DNA of 64,000 nt from RBG-16-66-20 sp036560705 (GCA_036560705.1 DATBQR010000054.1:35162-99161); one strand, 5' to 3'; shown: positions 17,944-27,568, counted from the first letter of the stretch. A program made the numbers and translations. The notes: generated by a model from the sequence alone, not told the origin.

Positions 17944-19044
17944 TCAACCGCCGGGCTTGCGCTCCTCCGGCAGCCGGACGACGTTGGCGGACGAAATAGC
18001 GGGTCCGGGCGCGGGCGCTTCGAGCTCGGCCGATTCGATTTTCTGGAACTGCTGGGAGATTTTCCGGCTGGAGGTCTGCACGTCCTCTGCATCCTGGTGC
18101 GCCTGCCGGATGTGGTCGGCGAGCTTCTTCATGCGCTCGTCAAACCTGCGGAAGTCGCCGCCCAGCCTGCCCAGCGCGTCCTTGATGACGTGGATCTGCT
18201 TGCGCGTCTCGACGTCTTTCAGCACCGCGCGCGCGGTGTTCAGCACCGCCATCAGGGTAGTCGGCGAGACGATCCAGACGCGCTTCGCCTGGGCGTAGTC
18301 CACCACCTCGGCGTGATAGGCGTGGATCTCGGCGAACACCGCCTCCGCCGGGACGAACATCACCGCGCCGTCGGAGGTCTCGTTCTCGATGATGTATTTC
18401 GAGGCGATCGCGTCCACGTGCTTGCGCAGGTCGCTGCGGAACATCTTCTGCGCCGCCGCGCGCTCCGCATCGCCGCCCTCGAACATGCGGTTGTAGTTCT
18501 CCAGCGGGAATTTCGAATCCACGCACACCAGGCCGGTCGGATCGGGCATCCGCAGCGCGCAGTCGACCCGCGTGCCGTTGGACAGGGTGTACTGCATCTC
18601 GAAGGCGTTCGGCGGCATGACGTTGCGCACCAGGGCTTCGAGCTGGACTTCGCCGAAGGCGCCGCGCGATTTCTTGTCGCCGAGCAGCTCCTGCAGGCTC
18701 ACCACACTGCCTGTGAGCGAATCGATTTTCTTCTGCGCCTCGTCGATCACCGCGAGGCGCTGCATCACGCTGAGGAAAGTCTCGTTGGTCTTCTTGAAAC
18801 CCTCGTCCAGCCGCTCGCTGACCCTGCCGGAGATCTGGTCGAGGCGTTGCTCGAGCTTGGCCGCCAGGCCTTCGCGCAGTTCGCCGAGCTGGCCGCCGAT
18901 CCGATCACCCTGCTTCGTCAGGCCGTCATGCAGATCGCCGAGCATCTGGCGGTGCTTTTCTTCCAGCGTTTTCTGAACCTTGAATACCAGAAAGACCGCG
19001 ACGACCAGAACGGCAGCGGCAATCAGGAGCGCGATCTCGGACAT
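17944..19044 (-). CDS. rmuC: DNA recombination protein RmuC
   Basis: A 366-residue protein with an N-terminal membrane helix, a long coiled coil (about residues 30-115) and a nuclease-like RmuC domain (GAFGEVQLEALVRNVMPP, CVDSKFPLENYNRM, FVPAEAVFAEI). E. coli RmuC limits recombination at inverted repeats, possibly as a structural endonuclease. ATG 19044 is preceded six bases away by TAGAAT (19051-19056) and no ribosome site. Monocistronic. Confidence 0.92.
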   Translation of the reverse strand: MSEIALLIAAAVLVVAVFLVFKVQKTLEEKHRQMLGDLHDGLTKQGDRIGGQLGELREGLAAKLEQRLDQISGRVSERLDEGFKKTNETFLSVMQRLAVIDEAQKKIDSLTGSVVSLQELLGDKKSRGAFGEVQLEALVRNVMPPNAFEMQYTLSNGTRVDCALRMPDPTGLVCVDSKFPLENYNRMFEGGDAERAAAQKMFRSDLRKHVDAIASKYIIENETSDGAVMFVPAEAVFAEIHAYHAEVVDYAQAKRVWIVSPTTLMAVLNTARAVLKDVETRKQIHVIKDALGRLGGDFRRFDERMKKLADHIRQAHQDAEDVQTSSRKISQQFQKIESAELEAPAPGPAISSANVVRLPEERKPGG

Positions 19045-19050
19045 CGTCCG

Positions 19051-19056
19051 ATTCTA
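19051..19056 (-). promoter_or_regulatory. -10-like element of rmuC
   Basis: On the minus strand TAGAAT is followed by CGGACG and the rmuC ATG. There is no Shine-Dalgarno sequence, consistent with a leaderless transcript. Confidence 0.4.
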
Positions 19057-19130
19057 ATCCCTCGCGCCGGCCGCGGTCATCCCGGAATGGCAAGGCTCGG
19101 CTAAGATGACCGCCGGAAGGGAGGTTGGTC

Positions 19131-20756
19131 ATGCGTATCTGGCTCGCCGTAGCTGCAATCCTCGCGTGCGCCTGCGCGCTGGCGCAGTCCGACAAACCGC
19201 AGGCGCTCGAGGGCGGCAACGGCTTCGTCGTGGTTCGCGTCGTCACGCACGCGGCCGTGCCGCATCCCCTGATGGGCTACAACACCCGGTGGCGCAACCT
19301 CGTGCTCCAGTCGCCCGGCGGCGCGCAGGTCCAGCTTTCCTCCGCGCCCGACGCCGGACGGCGCTCCACGCAGATCTTCGCCGAGCAGCTGGCCGAAGGC
19401 CGCTACAGGGTGGCTGCGCTGCGGAGCGGCGGCGCTTCGATCTCGCTCGCGCCCAGCGGACTCGATTTCGAAGTGAAGCGCGGCCGGATCACCAACCTCG
19501 GCACGCTGATCGTCCAGCCGGTGGGCAACAGCGAGTACACCGTGCTGCCGTTCCCCGGGATCGACGACGTGCGCGAATACCTGGCGCGCGAGCAGCCGAC
19601 GATCGCCGCCGCTGCTGGAGCCGAGACACTCGGTTGGAGCGGCGGCAAGAGCGCAGACGGGGCTGCCTCGGGTCCACGCTGGCTTGCCGTCAGCAATACG
19701 GCGGCGGGCGGGATCATCGGCACGATCACGATGAACCTCATCCAGGCCAAGATCGATGCCGACGCGAAGACGGTACCCGTCGCGGCGTGGAAAGAAACCA
19801 CCGGCGACGCCGACCGCCTACGCCTGGCGAAGCGGCAGACATACTCGTTGAACGCCCTTCAGCGCCTCCCCGACGGGCGGATCGCCGCCGGCACGAACCT
19901 CGGCCAGGTGCTGCTGCGCCATCCCGAGACGGGCTGGCAGCGCTTCGACCTCGAGGACCCACGCGAAATCACCGCGCTTTACGCACCGGACGGCGAACAC
20001 ATCGTCGCCGGCGGCGAGGAAGGCCTTCTAGTCTCCACGCAGGACGGCGGGAGGACATGGGTCCGGCACCGCCCCCCCGTCGCGGGCGGCCTGATCGTCC
20101 ACATCGCGGAATACGAAGGCCAGGTCCTCGTGCTGAGCGTCCTAAACGACGACTTCCGGCTGCACTCGACGCGCGACCTCGGCTCGGGAGAATGGCGCGA
20201 GCTCAAGCAGGAAAAGATGGATTTCCTCGGGCTGCGCCTCCACCCGCACATGCAGGGCATGGGCGCGCTGCACGAAGGCCGCTACTACATGGCGGTGCCC
20301 GGCAAGCCGATCCACGTCCTCGACCTAGCGGCGGGAACCTGGACCTCCGCGAAGCCGGATGGCCCATTCCGCTTCATGGGCGCCGTAAAAGGAGGTTTCG
20401 CCTACGCAACCGGCGCCATCAACCGCGTTGCACCTTACCTGAGCCGCGACGGCGGCGCGACCTGGACGAAACTGGAGAACAGTTGCACGGCCACATTCTC
20501 CGGCGTGCTGTCGGTCGCCTTCCTGTCGCCGGGCGATGCCTACCTGCTCTGCTACGACGTCGGCATGTGGAGCAACGCGTACGCCATCAAACGCACCAAG
20601 GACGGCGGTGCCACGTGGACCAACGTGCTTGCGGAGATACCCGGCCGCCCGTACCAGATGTACGCCACGCCAGAAGTCCTGCTGTATGTGGATGTGACGG
20701 GCCAGGTGCACGCCAGCCTCGATGCTGGGATAACCTGGACGGTGGACGCGCGCTGA
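19131..20756 (+). CDS. Secreted beta-propeller (BNR/sialidase-like repeat) protein
   Basis: A 541-residue exported protein. Signal peptide MRIWLAVAAILACACALAQ; a variable N-terminal domain (about 20-225) with a possible membrane segment TAAGGIIGTITMNLI; then a propeller region with Asp-box-type repeats QDGGRTWV, RDGGATWT and KDGGATWT. Function is unknown; such folds appear in sialidases and photosystem II assembly factors (YCF48-like). ATG 19131 has GGGAGG (19119-19124) upstream. No close partner gene; converges with the ABC permease. Confidence 0.7.
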   Translation: MRIWLAVAAILACACALAQSDKPQALEGGNGFVVVRVVTHAAVPHPLMGYNTRWRNLVLQSPGGAQVQLSSAPDAGRRSTQIFAEQLAEGRYRVAALRSGGASISLAPSGLDFEVKRGRITNLGTLIVQPVGNSEYTVLPFPGIDDVREYLAREQPTIAAAAGAETLGWSGGKSADGAASGPRWLAVSNTAAGGIIGTITMNLIQAKIDADAKTVPVAAWKETTGDADRLRLAKRQTYSLNALQRLPDGRIAAGTNLGQVLLRHPETGWQRFDLEDPREITALYAPDGEHIVAGGEEGLLVSTQDGGRTWVRHRPPVAGGLIVHIAEYEGQVLVLSVLNDDFRLHSTRDLGSGEWRELKQEKMDFLGLRLHPHMQGMGALHEGRYYMAVPGKPIHVLDLAAGTWTSAKPDGPFRFMGAVKGGFAYATGAINRVAPYLSRDGGATWTKLENSCTATFSGVLSVAFLSPGDAYLLCYDVGMWSNAYAIKRTKDGGATWTNVLAEIPGRPYQMYATPEVLLYVDVTGQVHASLDAGITWTVDAR

Positions 20757-20769
20757 GGCACGGGCGGGG

Positions 20770-23259
20770 CTAGACCGAGTCCCTCAGCGTCAGCGCCGGC
20801 GAGGCGGACAGCACCTTGTGCGCCGACAGCCACGCGTTCAGCGAGAGCAGCAGCACGCCCGAAAGCGGCCCCGCGATCCACAACCCCGGGCTGGGCGGCA
20901 GGTCGAGCTCGAAGATGCGCCGCGCCAGCAGCTGGCCGATGGCCGCGGCGCCGGCGGTGGCGAGAACTCCGGCGAGCAGGCCCATGGCGAGGAATTCGAC
21001 GCGCTGGCTGCCGGTGACCTGGGCGCGCGAGGCGCCGTAGACGCGCATCACCGCGGCTTCGCGCCGGCGCTCGTCCTCGGTGGCGACCAGCGCCGAATAG
21101 AGCACCAGGAGTCCCGCGCCCAGCGCGAACAGGAAGACCACCTGCACGGCCGAGATCACCTGGTCGACGATGCCCTGCGCCTGGCGCACCGCCGCGCCGA
21201 CGTCGACCAGGGTGAGGTTGGGAAAGCGCGCGGTGAGTTCGTTCATCTGCGCTTCCCTGCCCGGCTCGATGCGAAAAGCCGAGATGTAGCTCGCCGGGAA
21301 GCGCCCGATCAGGCTCTCCGGGCCGATGACGAAGAAATTCACCTTCATCGAATCCCAGCGCAGCTTGCGCAGCGAGCTCACGCGCGCGGTGAAGGATTCG
21401 CCGCCGACCGTGAAAGTCAGTTCGTCGCCCAATTTCCAGCCCAGCGTCTTGGCGATGCCCACCTCCACCGAAAGCTCCTGGGAGCCCGGCGCGAACCAGC
21501 GGCCTTCGCTCACGACGTTGTGCGCCGGCGGCCAGATGGCGAACGACAGGTTGAATTCGCGCTCCACCAGGCGCCGTGCGCGCTCCTCGGTGAAATCGGC
21601 CTCCGAGACCTTTTTGCCGTTCACGGCCGTGAGACGGCCGCGCACCATGGGGTCGAGCTCCGGGACCGGGATGCCGTGGCTGGTGAAAAATGCCTTCACC
21701 TCGGCGAGCTGGTCCGGCTGCACGCCGAGCAGGAAGCGGTTGGGCGCATCCGGCGGCGAGCTGCGGCGCCAGGCATCCACCAGGTCGTTGCGGGTGAAGG
21801 TCAGCAAGAGGACCGCCGTGAGTCCCAGTGCGAGGCTCGCCACCTGCACCGCGTTGCCGCGCGCGTGCCGGCGCAGGTTCGCCAGGCCGTAGCGCAGGGA
21901 AATGTTCTGTTTGCCGATTTTTCTGGAGAAAAAACTTCCCGACAAAAAGCGCAAACCCGACCAGGCAATCACCGCGAACAGCGCCACCGCGACGGCGAAA
22001 CCGCCCACCACGGTGACGCCCATCTGCAGGTCTCCCGCCTGCCAGATGAGCAAGCCGGAGAGCGCGCCCACGCCCGCCGCATAGACTGCGATGGTGCCGC
22101 CCCGGGTCGCCCCCGCCTCGCGGCGGATGACGCGCGCCGCCGGCACGTTCTTCAGCTGCACCAGCGGCGGCAGCGCGAAGCCGAGCAGCAGCACCAATCC
22201 GACCAGGAAGCCCTGCAGCGCGGGCAGCAGCGACGCCGCCGGCAGGTCGGCACGCAGCAGCCCGTTGAGGATTTCCGCGATGAAGGACTGCGCCACGAAA
22301 CCGATGGCCGCGCCCGCCGCGCAGGAAAATATCCCCAGCAGGACGAATTCCAGGCCGAACAGCGCCAGCAGCTTCCCCTGCGTCGCGCCGTAGCAGCGCA
22401 TCACCGCGCAGCCGTCGAGATGCCGCTCGACGAAGCGGCGCGTGCCGAGCGCGATGGCGACGCCGGCGAGGATGGCCGCCAGCAGCGCGGTGAGCCCGAG
22501 GAAGCGCTGCGCGCGCTCGATGGCGCCGCGCACCTCCGGCCGTCCGCTCTCCAGATCGTCCACGCGCTGGCCGCGCCCGACCTGCCCTTTCGCCCAGGCC
22601 TCGAGCGCGGCGACCGGCTTGCGCGCGCCGGCCGCGTAGAGGTGGTACGAGACGCGGCTGCCGGTCTGCACCAGCCCGGTCGCGGCCACGTCGGCGACGT
22701 TCATGAACAGCCGCGGCGCGATGTTGAAGAAATTGGCGCCGCGCTCCGGCTCCAGCGTGATGATCGCGGCCACTTTCAGGGTCGCGTTGCCGAGCTTCAG
22801 CGTCGAGCCGACCGGCGCGGCGAGCGCGGACACCAGCCGCTCCTCGATCCACACCGTGCCGCGCGCCGGGCCCGCCTGCGCCGGCGCATCGGGTTCATTC
22901 GGCGCCGGCGCGATGCGCAGGCGGCCGCGCAGCGGGTAGTTCCCGGTGACCGCCTTGATGCCGGCCAACTGCGAATTTTCCCCCTTGATCGCCATGCTGA
23001 TGAAGGTGGTCGCCCGCGCGAGCTCGAGGCCGCGGCGGGAAATCTCCTCCGCGACACCCGCCTGCCAGGGATGGTCCGACACCAGCACCAGGTCCGCTCC
23101 CAGCAGCTGGTGCGCGTCCCTCACCAGCGCGCGGCTCACGCGGTCGGCGAAGAAGCCCACGCTGGTGATGCTGGCGACGGCGACCACCAGCGCCATCGCC
23201 AATACGCCCAGTTCCCCGGCCCGCCAGTCCCGCAACAGCATGTTGAGGGACTGCTTCAT
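20770..23259 (-). CDS. FtsX-family ABC transporter permease (YbbP-like)
   Basis: An 829-residue permease with about ten membrane helices in two FtsX-like units separated by large periplasmic domains, as in E. coli YbbP (MacB-type transporters without transport through the membrane). It starts one base inside the stop of the ATPase gene (TGATG), so the pair is coupled. In E. coli ybbAP also sits beside tesA, supporting a role in lipid or envelope release that is unproven. An AT-rich patch lies at 21900-21957. Confidence 0.85.
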   Translation of the reverse strand: MKQSLNMLLRDWRAGELGVLAMALVVAVASITSVGFFADRVSRALVRDAHQLLGADLVLVSDHPWQAGVAEEISRRGLELARATTFISMAIKGENSQLAGIKAVTGNYPLRGRLRIAPAPNEPDAPAQAGPARGTVWIEERLVSALAAPVGSTLKLGNATLKVAAIITLEPERGANFFNIAPRLFMNVADVAATGLVQTGSRVSYHLYAAGARKPVAALEAWAKGQVGRGQRVDDLESGRPEVRGAIERAQRFLGLTALLAAILAGVAIALGTRRFVERHLDGCAVMRCYGATQGKLLALFGLEFVLLGIFSCAAGAAIGFVAQSFIAEILNGLLRADLPAASLLPALQGFLVGLVLLLGFALPPLVQLKNVPAARVIRREAGATRGGTIAVYAAGVGALSGLLIWQAGDLQMGVTVVGGFAVAVALFAVIAWSGLRFLSGSFFSRKIGKQNISLRYGLANLRRHARGNAVQVASLALGLTAVLLLTFTRNDLVDAWRRSSPPDAPNRFLLGVQPDQLAEVKAFFTSHGIPVPELDPMVRGRLTAVNGKKVSEADFTEERARRLVEREFNLSFAIWPPAHNVVSEGRWFAPGSQELSVEVGIAKTLGWKLGDELTFTVGGESFTARVSSLRKLRWDSMKVNFFVIGPESLIGRFPASYISAFRIEPGREAQMNELTARFPNLTLVDVGAAVRQAQGIVDQVISAVQVVFLFALGAGLLVLYSALVATEDERRREAAVMRVYGASRAQVTGSQRVEFLAMGLLAGVLATAGAAAIGQLLARRIFELDLPPSPGLWIAGPLSGVLLLSLNAWLSAHKVLSASPALTLRDSV

Positions 23260-23951
23260 CAGGCGGCGATCCTGCCCGCCACCAGGCGGATCACCCGGCC
23301 GCAGCTCTGCGCGAGGTGCTCGTCGTGCGTCACCATCACCAGCGTGGTGCCGGCCTCGCGGTTGAGCTGGAACAGCAGCGCGATCACCGCCACGCCCGAT
23401 TCCGCGTCCAGGCTGCCGGTCGGCTCGTCGGCGAACAGGATCTTCGGCCGCACCGAGAATGCCCGGGCCAGCGCCACGCGCTGCTGTTCGCCCCCGGAAA
23501 GATGCTTCGGGTAGTGGCCGAGCCGGTCGGCGAGGCCGACGCGCTGCAGGACCTCCCGTGCCTTCGCTTCCGCCTGCGGGTCCTTCGCCAGCTCCAGCGG
23601 CAGCATCACGTTCTCGAGCGCGGTCAGGGAGGGCAGCAGCTGGAACGACTGGAACACGAAGCCGATCGAGCGGCCGCGCAGCTCGGCGCGCGCGTCCTCG
23701 TCCAGGCCGAACAGGTCGGCGCCGTCCACCTGGACCGTGCCGGCGCTCGGCGTATCGAGGCCGGCGAGGATGGCGAGCAGCGTCGATTTGCCGGAGCCCG
23801 AGGCGCCGACGATGGCGAGCGCGTCGCCCGCCGTGACGCTCAGGTCGATTTCGCGCAGAATGACGAGGTCACTGGAGCCGCTCTTGACCGTCTTGCCGAT
23901 GCCGCGCGCGCTGAGAATCGTTTTTTTCGGGCTGCTGTCGCTCATCGGCAT
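23259..23951 (-). CDS. ABC transporter ATP-binding protein (YbbA/LolD-like)
   Basis: Cytoplasmic ATPase of 230 residues. Walker A is GASGSGKST, the signature HLSGGEQQRVALARA, Walker B KILFADEPTGSLD and the switch VTHDEHLA. The family is MacB/LolD; with the large FtsX-like permease downstream it is the YbbA partner. The start is ATG 23951 or 23945. Its 5' end overlaps the oppositely oriented tesA by about 50 bases. Confidence 0.88.
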   Translation of the reverse strand: MPMSDSSPKKTILSARGIGKTVKSGSSDLVILREIDLSVTAGDALAIVGASGSGKSTLLAILAGLDTPSAGTVQVDGADLFGLDEDARAELRGRSIGFVFQSFQLLPSLTALENVMLPLELAKDPQAEAKAREVLQRVGLADRLGHYPKHLSGGEQQRVALARAFSVRPKILFADEPTGSLDAESGVAVIALLFQLNREAGTTLVMVTHDEHLAQSCGRVIRLVAGRIAA

Positions 23952-24528
23952 GGCATCGGCGGCAACCGCCGCTTCCGGAAAAACGCTGCTCGTCTACGGG
24001 GACAGCCTGTCGGCGGCTTACGGCATGCCGGAGCGGCGCGGCTGGGTGGCGCTGCTCGAAGATCGGTTGAAGCGCGAACATCCCGATTATAGCGTCGCCA
24101 ACGCGAGCATCTCGGGGGAAACCTCGGCGGGCGGCCTGGCGCGCATCGGCAAGGTCATCGAGCGCCAGAAACCGGCGATCGTCATCCTCGAACTGGGCGC
24201 CAACGACGGCCTGCGCGGCCTGCCCGTCGCGGCGATGACGAAAAACCTCGCCGCCATCATCGAACAGTCACAAAAAGCGGGGGCGAAAGTGCTGCTGGTG
24301 GGCATGCGCCTGCCGCCCAACTACGGCGATCCCTATACCCGGGCTTTCGAGCGCGCCTTCGCCGACCTGGCGAAGAGCCACCACGCCGCGCTGCTGCCGT
24401 TCATGATGGAAGGCTTCGCCGACCGGGCCGAGCTGTTCCAGCCCGACCGGCTCCACCCGACGGAGGCGGCGCAGCCCGCGGTGCTGAAGAACGTCTGGGC
24501 AGTACTCGCCCCGCTGCTGAAGAAATAG
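23899..24528 (+). CDS. tesA: Periplasmic arylesterase/lysophospholipase TesA
   Basis: SGNH hydrolase (thioesterase I/protease I/lysophospholipase L1) of about 209 residues. The signal peptide MPRALRIVFFGLLSLIGMASAATAA supports ATG 23899 even though this places the start inside the divergent ABC ATPase gene; ATG 23950 would lose the signal. Catalytic motifs: GDSLS with Ser36, GxND in LELGANDGLRG, and the terminal DRLHPT with Asp and His. Family members hydrolyse acyl esters in the periplasm. Confidence 0.9.
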   Translation: MPRALRIVFFGLLSLIGMASAATAASGKTLLVYGDSLSAAYGMPERRGWVALLEDRLKREHPDYSVANASISGETSAGGLARIGKVIERQKPAIVILELGANDGLRGLPVAAMTKNLAAIIEQSQKAGAKVLLVGMRLPPNYGDPYTRAFERAFADLAKSHHAALLPFMMEGFADRAELFQPDRLHPTEAAQPAVLKNVWAVLAPLLKK

Positions 24529-24537
24529 CCCTCGAAC

Positions 24538-24795
24538 CTACTTGCAGCGCAGATTGGCGCCGTCGAAGGTAAACGAACTGCCGCAATCCTGTTCGGAAAC
24601 CCTGCGGTTCGGGTCCGGCCGCAAGGCGCGGAATTCGGCGTAGTAATCATCGACCGTCACCAGCTCCACCGGGTGGGTGCCGTAGTACTGGTCGGCCGTG
24701 ACGATGTCGTTCGAGTTGTAGCTGAGGGGCCCGCTTGCGCAGGATGCCGTGCCCGCGGCGAGCAGGATCACGGCGCTGGTTTTCAGGTAGTTCAT
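24538..24795 (-). CDS. Small putative lipoprotein
   Basis: An 85-residue product from ATG 24795, which has GGGAG upstream. The N-terminus MNYLKTSAVILLAAGTASC is a lipoprotein-type signal with the lipid-attachment cysteine at residue 19. The mature part is short, polar and tyrosine-rich (TADQYYGTHPVELV), ending with two further cysteines that could form a disulfide. No family was recognised. It sits between tesA (convergent) and a Spy-like gene on its own strand. Confidence 0.65.
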   Translation of the reverse strand: MNYLKTSAVILLAAGTASCASGPLSYNSNDIVTADQYYGTHPVELVTVDDYYAEFRALRPDPNRRVSEQDCGSSFTFDGANLRCK

Positions 24796-24816
24796 CGGCA
24801 ATCTCCCATGTTGCGT

Positions 24817-25338
24817 TCAGGCCCGGCCGGCGGGCTTGCCGCGGCCCATGCCGCGCTCGAACCCGCCGTGACGGCCGCCATGCGGTGCGAGCACCACGTC
24901 GGCAACCTGCTTCTGCTCGGGGCTCAGCGCGGCGTAGAGCGGCTTCTCGACCGCGAGCCGGCCGTTGATGCGCGCGATCGCGGCAGCGTGCATCTGCTGC
25001 GCCCGCTCCATGCGCTCGATCGCCGACGGGCGGCGATGCTCGTGCCTGCCCTGCGCCATCTCCTTGCGCATCTGCATCATCTTCTCGTGCCGCTCGTGCA
25101 TCTTCTTGTCGCGCTCGGACGCCTCCGCCCGCAACCTGTCGGCGTAGGCGTTCCACTGCGGCTGCTGCGCGTCGGTGATCTTCAGCGCCGTGCGGATGTA
25201 GGCGAGGCGCGCTTCGACCTGGTCGGTGGGCCGGCTGAACGGGCGCGGCTGGCGCTCGTCATGGCCTTGCGCGACGGCAGAAACGGACGCGGCCGCCAGC
25301 GCGGCCGAAAACAGGGTGGCTCCAATCAGGCGGTTCAT
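24817..25338 (-). CDS. Spy/CpxP-family periplasmic protein
   Basis: A 173-residue exported helical protein. Signal peptide MNRLIGATLFSAALAAASVSAVAQ; an LTxxQ-like motif KITDAQQPQW near residue 53; a very Met/His/Arg-rich helix (KKMHERHEKMMQMRKEM); a second motif ALSPEQKQVADV; and a Gly/His-rich tail. Members are ATP-independent chaperones or metal-stress sensors in the envelope. ATG 25338 is preceded by GGAGGAAGTG. The Met/His richness would suit metal binding, but this is inference. Confidence 0.75.
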   Translation of the reverse strand: MNRLIGATLFSAALAAASVSAVAQGHDERQPRPFSRPTDQVEARLAYIRTALKITDAQQPQWNAYADRLRAEASERDKKMHERHEKMMQMRKEMAQGRHEHRRPSAIERMERAQQMHAAAIARINGRLAVEKPLYAALSPEQKQVADVVLAPHGGRHGGFERGMGRGKPAGRA

Positions 25339-25441
25339 CACTTCCTCCGGGTAGCGGGACCTGCCTATCTTTCGCCCTCCGCCGCCGGGACGCAACGCAA
25401 TATTTGCAACCAATTGCAACAGCCCCCAGGCTGGCCCGGGC

Positions 25442-26491
25442 TCAGGAGAAGGCCAGCCGCGCCGCCCCCGCACCCAGCCGCCCTATGCGCCGGGCCTGCG
25501 CGAACCCGCGCGCGGCAAATTCGGCCAGCACGGCCTGCTCCGCGTCGGGCGCACAGGCCACCAGCAGCCCGCCGCTGGTCTGCGGATCGGTGACCAGCTT
25601 GCGCTGCCATTCCGGCGCCCCGCCGGGCAGCGACACGTCCTTGCCGTAGCCCTGCCAGTTGCGGTCCGAGGCGCCCGTGGCGACGCCCTGCCTGGCCCAC
25701 TCCAGGGCCTCGGGAATGACCGGCAGGTCGTCCAGACTGACGCTGGCCGAGAGCTGCGAGCCCCGGCAGATTTCCAGCAGGTGCCCGGCCAGCCCGAAGC
25801 CGGTAACGTCGGTCAGCGCGTGCACGCCGGGCATCTCCGAGAGCGCCATCCCCGGCGTGTTGAGCTTGGTGGTGGACTCGATCATCGCCGCGTAGCCCGC
25901 GTCCGACAGCTTGCCCTTTTTCAGAGCGGCCGAAAGGATGCCGACGCCGAGCGGCTTGCCGAGGATGAGGACGTCGCCGGCTTTCGCAGTGGAATTTTTC
26001 TTGATTTTGTCGGGATGCACGATGCCGAGCGCGACCAGTCCGTAGATCGGCTCCAGCACGTCGATCGAGTGGCCGCCGGCGATCGGGATGCCGGCCTCGG
26101 CGCACACCGATTCGCCGCCCGCGAGGATTTTCCCGATCACTTGCAGCGGCAGCTTGTCCAGCGGCATGCCGACCAGCGCCAGCGCGAAGATCGGCCTGGC
26201 GCCCATGGCGTAGATGTCGGAGATGGCGTTGGTGGCGGCGATGCGCCCGAAATCGTACGGATCGTCGACGATGGGCGTGAAGAAATCAGTGGTGGCGACC
26301 AGCGCCTGCGTATCGTTCAGCTTGTACACCGCCGCATCGTCGGACGTGTCGGTGCCGACCAGCAATTCCTTGGGCAGCCCGCGGATCGGCGTCGCGGCGA
26401 GCAGCTCGGACAATACCGCAGGCGCGATCTTGCAGCCGCAGCCGCCGCCGTGGCTGAAGGCGGTGAGGCGGATTTTTTCGGGAGCATTCAT
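25442..26491 (-). CDS. selD: Selenophosphate synthetase SelD (SenC role)
   Basis: Makes monoselenophosphate from selenide and ATP. The active-site segment FSHGGGCGCKI gives Cys18 and Lys21, matching Cys17/Lys20 of E. coli SelD; it is the cysteine, not selenocysteine, form. Other landmarks are ATTDFFTPIVDDPYDFGRIAATNA and VTDPQTSGGLL. The 349-residue length is normal. It follows senA by nine bases in one operon, and senB and mnmH lie close by, so its product should feed both selenoneine and tRNA selenation. Confidence 0.95.
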   Translation of the reverse strand: MNAPEKIRLTAFSHGGGCGCKIAPAVLSELLAATPIRGLPKELLVGTDTSDDAAVYKLNDTQALVATTDFFTPIVDDPYDFGRIAATNAISDIYAMGARPIFALALVGMPLDKLPLQVIGKILAGGESVCAEAGIPIAGGHSIDVLEPIYGLVALGIVHPDKIKKNSTAKAGDVLILGKPLGVGILSAALKKGKLSDAGYAAMIESTTKLNTPGMALSEMPGVHALTDVTGFGLAGHLLEICRGSQLSASVSLDDLPVIPEALEWARQGVATGASDRNWQGYGKDVSLPGGAPEWQRKLVTDPQTSGGLLVACAPDAEQAVLAEFAARGFAQARRIGRLGAGAARLAFS

Positions 26492-26500
26492 GCGGGCATT

Positions 26501-27568
26501 CTAGTCGAGAGTGCAGGTGCGGAAGCCGCAGAACACGTCGCCGCGGTCCGGCGTGTAGAAATTGCGGAAAGTCGGCCGCAGCAGGCGCGCCGGGGCCGCG
26601 AAACTGCCGCCGCGCAGCACCTTGTGCGTGCCGAACCAGGGTTCCGAATACTCCTGGTACGGATCGCGCACGAAGCCCGGATAGGGATTGAACGTGCTCG
26701 CGGTCCATTCCCAGACCTGGCCATGGTCCAGGCGGGAACGGGCGCACTCCCATTCGGCCTCGGTCGGCAGGCGCCGTTTCGCCCAGGCGCAATAGCCCTG
26801 CGCCTCGTTCCAGCTGACGTGGCGCGTCGCCTCGCCCGGAGCAAGCGGCAGCCAGCGCTCGAAGCGCCGCTGCAGCCAGGCGCCACCCTCTTTTTTCCAG
26901 TAGCGCGGCGCCGCGCCGCCGGATTCGACGTAAGCAAGGTATTGCGCGTTGGTAACCACGGAGCGGGAAATGCGGAACGGCGCGATCTCGATTTCATGCG
27001 CCCACTTCTCGTTGTCGAACACGAAACCGCTGTCCGGCCTTGCGCCGAGAATAAATGTTTGGCCTTCTATTTCCAGATCTCCATCTGAAGAAGCGGAAAG
27101 CGAAGAATCCACCCCTTCATAACCCAATGTCTGTCTGGTGTAGTGAAAGGCCTCGGCATGCATGTCTTCGTGAAAGGTCGCCAGGCGCACGAAATACTGT
27201 AGAGCTTCGTTTTCCGGCTCCCGCGCCAGCCGCTCGCGGACCAGTTCCAGCACTTTTTCGCCATAGGAGCGCGTCGCCTTCAGGCCGGGCAGCGGCAGGT
27301 CCCAGCGCGTGTCGTGCGCCACCGCGGAGGAATCGTAGAGCGCATCCGCCCCCGGCAGGATCGAATCGGCGAGCGAGCCATCGGCGCGCTGGCGCAGGCA
27401 CCAGCGTTCCTGGAACCAGGCGACGTGGCCGATCTCCCAGAGCGGCGGGTTGACGATCGCCAGCTTCGGCCCGAGCAGCCGCTCGCCGTCGAGATCCCCG
27501 GTGACGTGCATCGCCCGCGCGCGGCTGTCGACGAGATCCCGTTCCAGCGCGGCGGCGTCGGCTAACAT
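26501..27568 (-). CDS. senA: Selenoneine synthase SenA (EgtB-like)
   Basis: Nonhaem iron enzyme that joins hercynine to a selenosugar to make the selenium analogue of ergothioneine. Two domains: an N-terminal DinB-like half with iron-ligand histidines His48 (WEIGHVAWF), His133 and His137 (FHEDMHAEA), and a C-terminal formylglycine-enzyme-like half (LPTEAEWE, VWEWTAS, KVLRGGSFA, RNFYTPDR). The family alone could be EgtB, but the adjacent selD and senB identify it as SenA. No egtD (hercynine synthase) gene lies in the window. ATG 27568 stands only 17 bases from the divergent senB start. A low-GC stretch lies at 27048-27150. Confidence 0.87.
   Translation of the reverse strand: MLADAAALERDLVDSRARAMHVTGDLDGERLLGPKLAIVNPPLWEIGHVAWFQERWCLRQRADGSLADSILPGADALYDSSAVAHDTRWDLPLPGLKATRSYGEKVLELVRERLAREPENEALQYFVRLATFHEDMHAEAFHYTRQTLGYEGVDSSLSASSDGDLEIEGQTFILGARPDSGFVFDNEKWAHEIEIAPFRISRSVVTNAQYLAYVESGGAAPRYWKKEGGAWLQRRFERWLPLAPGEATRHVSWNEAQGYCAWAKRRLPTEAEWECARSRLDHGQVWEWTASTFNPYPGFVRDPYQEYSEPWFGTHKVLRGGSFAAPARLLRPTFRNFYTPDRGDVFCGFRTCTLD

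Noticed and set aside
20818..23514. An 898-codon open frame on the plus strand
   Set aside because: It is antisense to the ABC permease and ATPase genes. Its predicted protein is Arg/Ala/Asp/His-rich low-complexity sequence typical of antisense frames in high-GC DNA.
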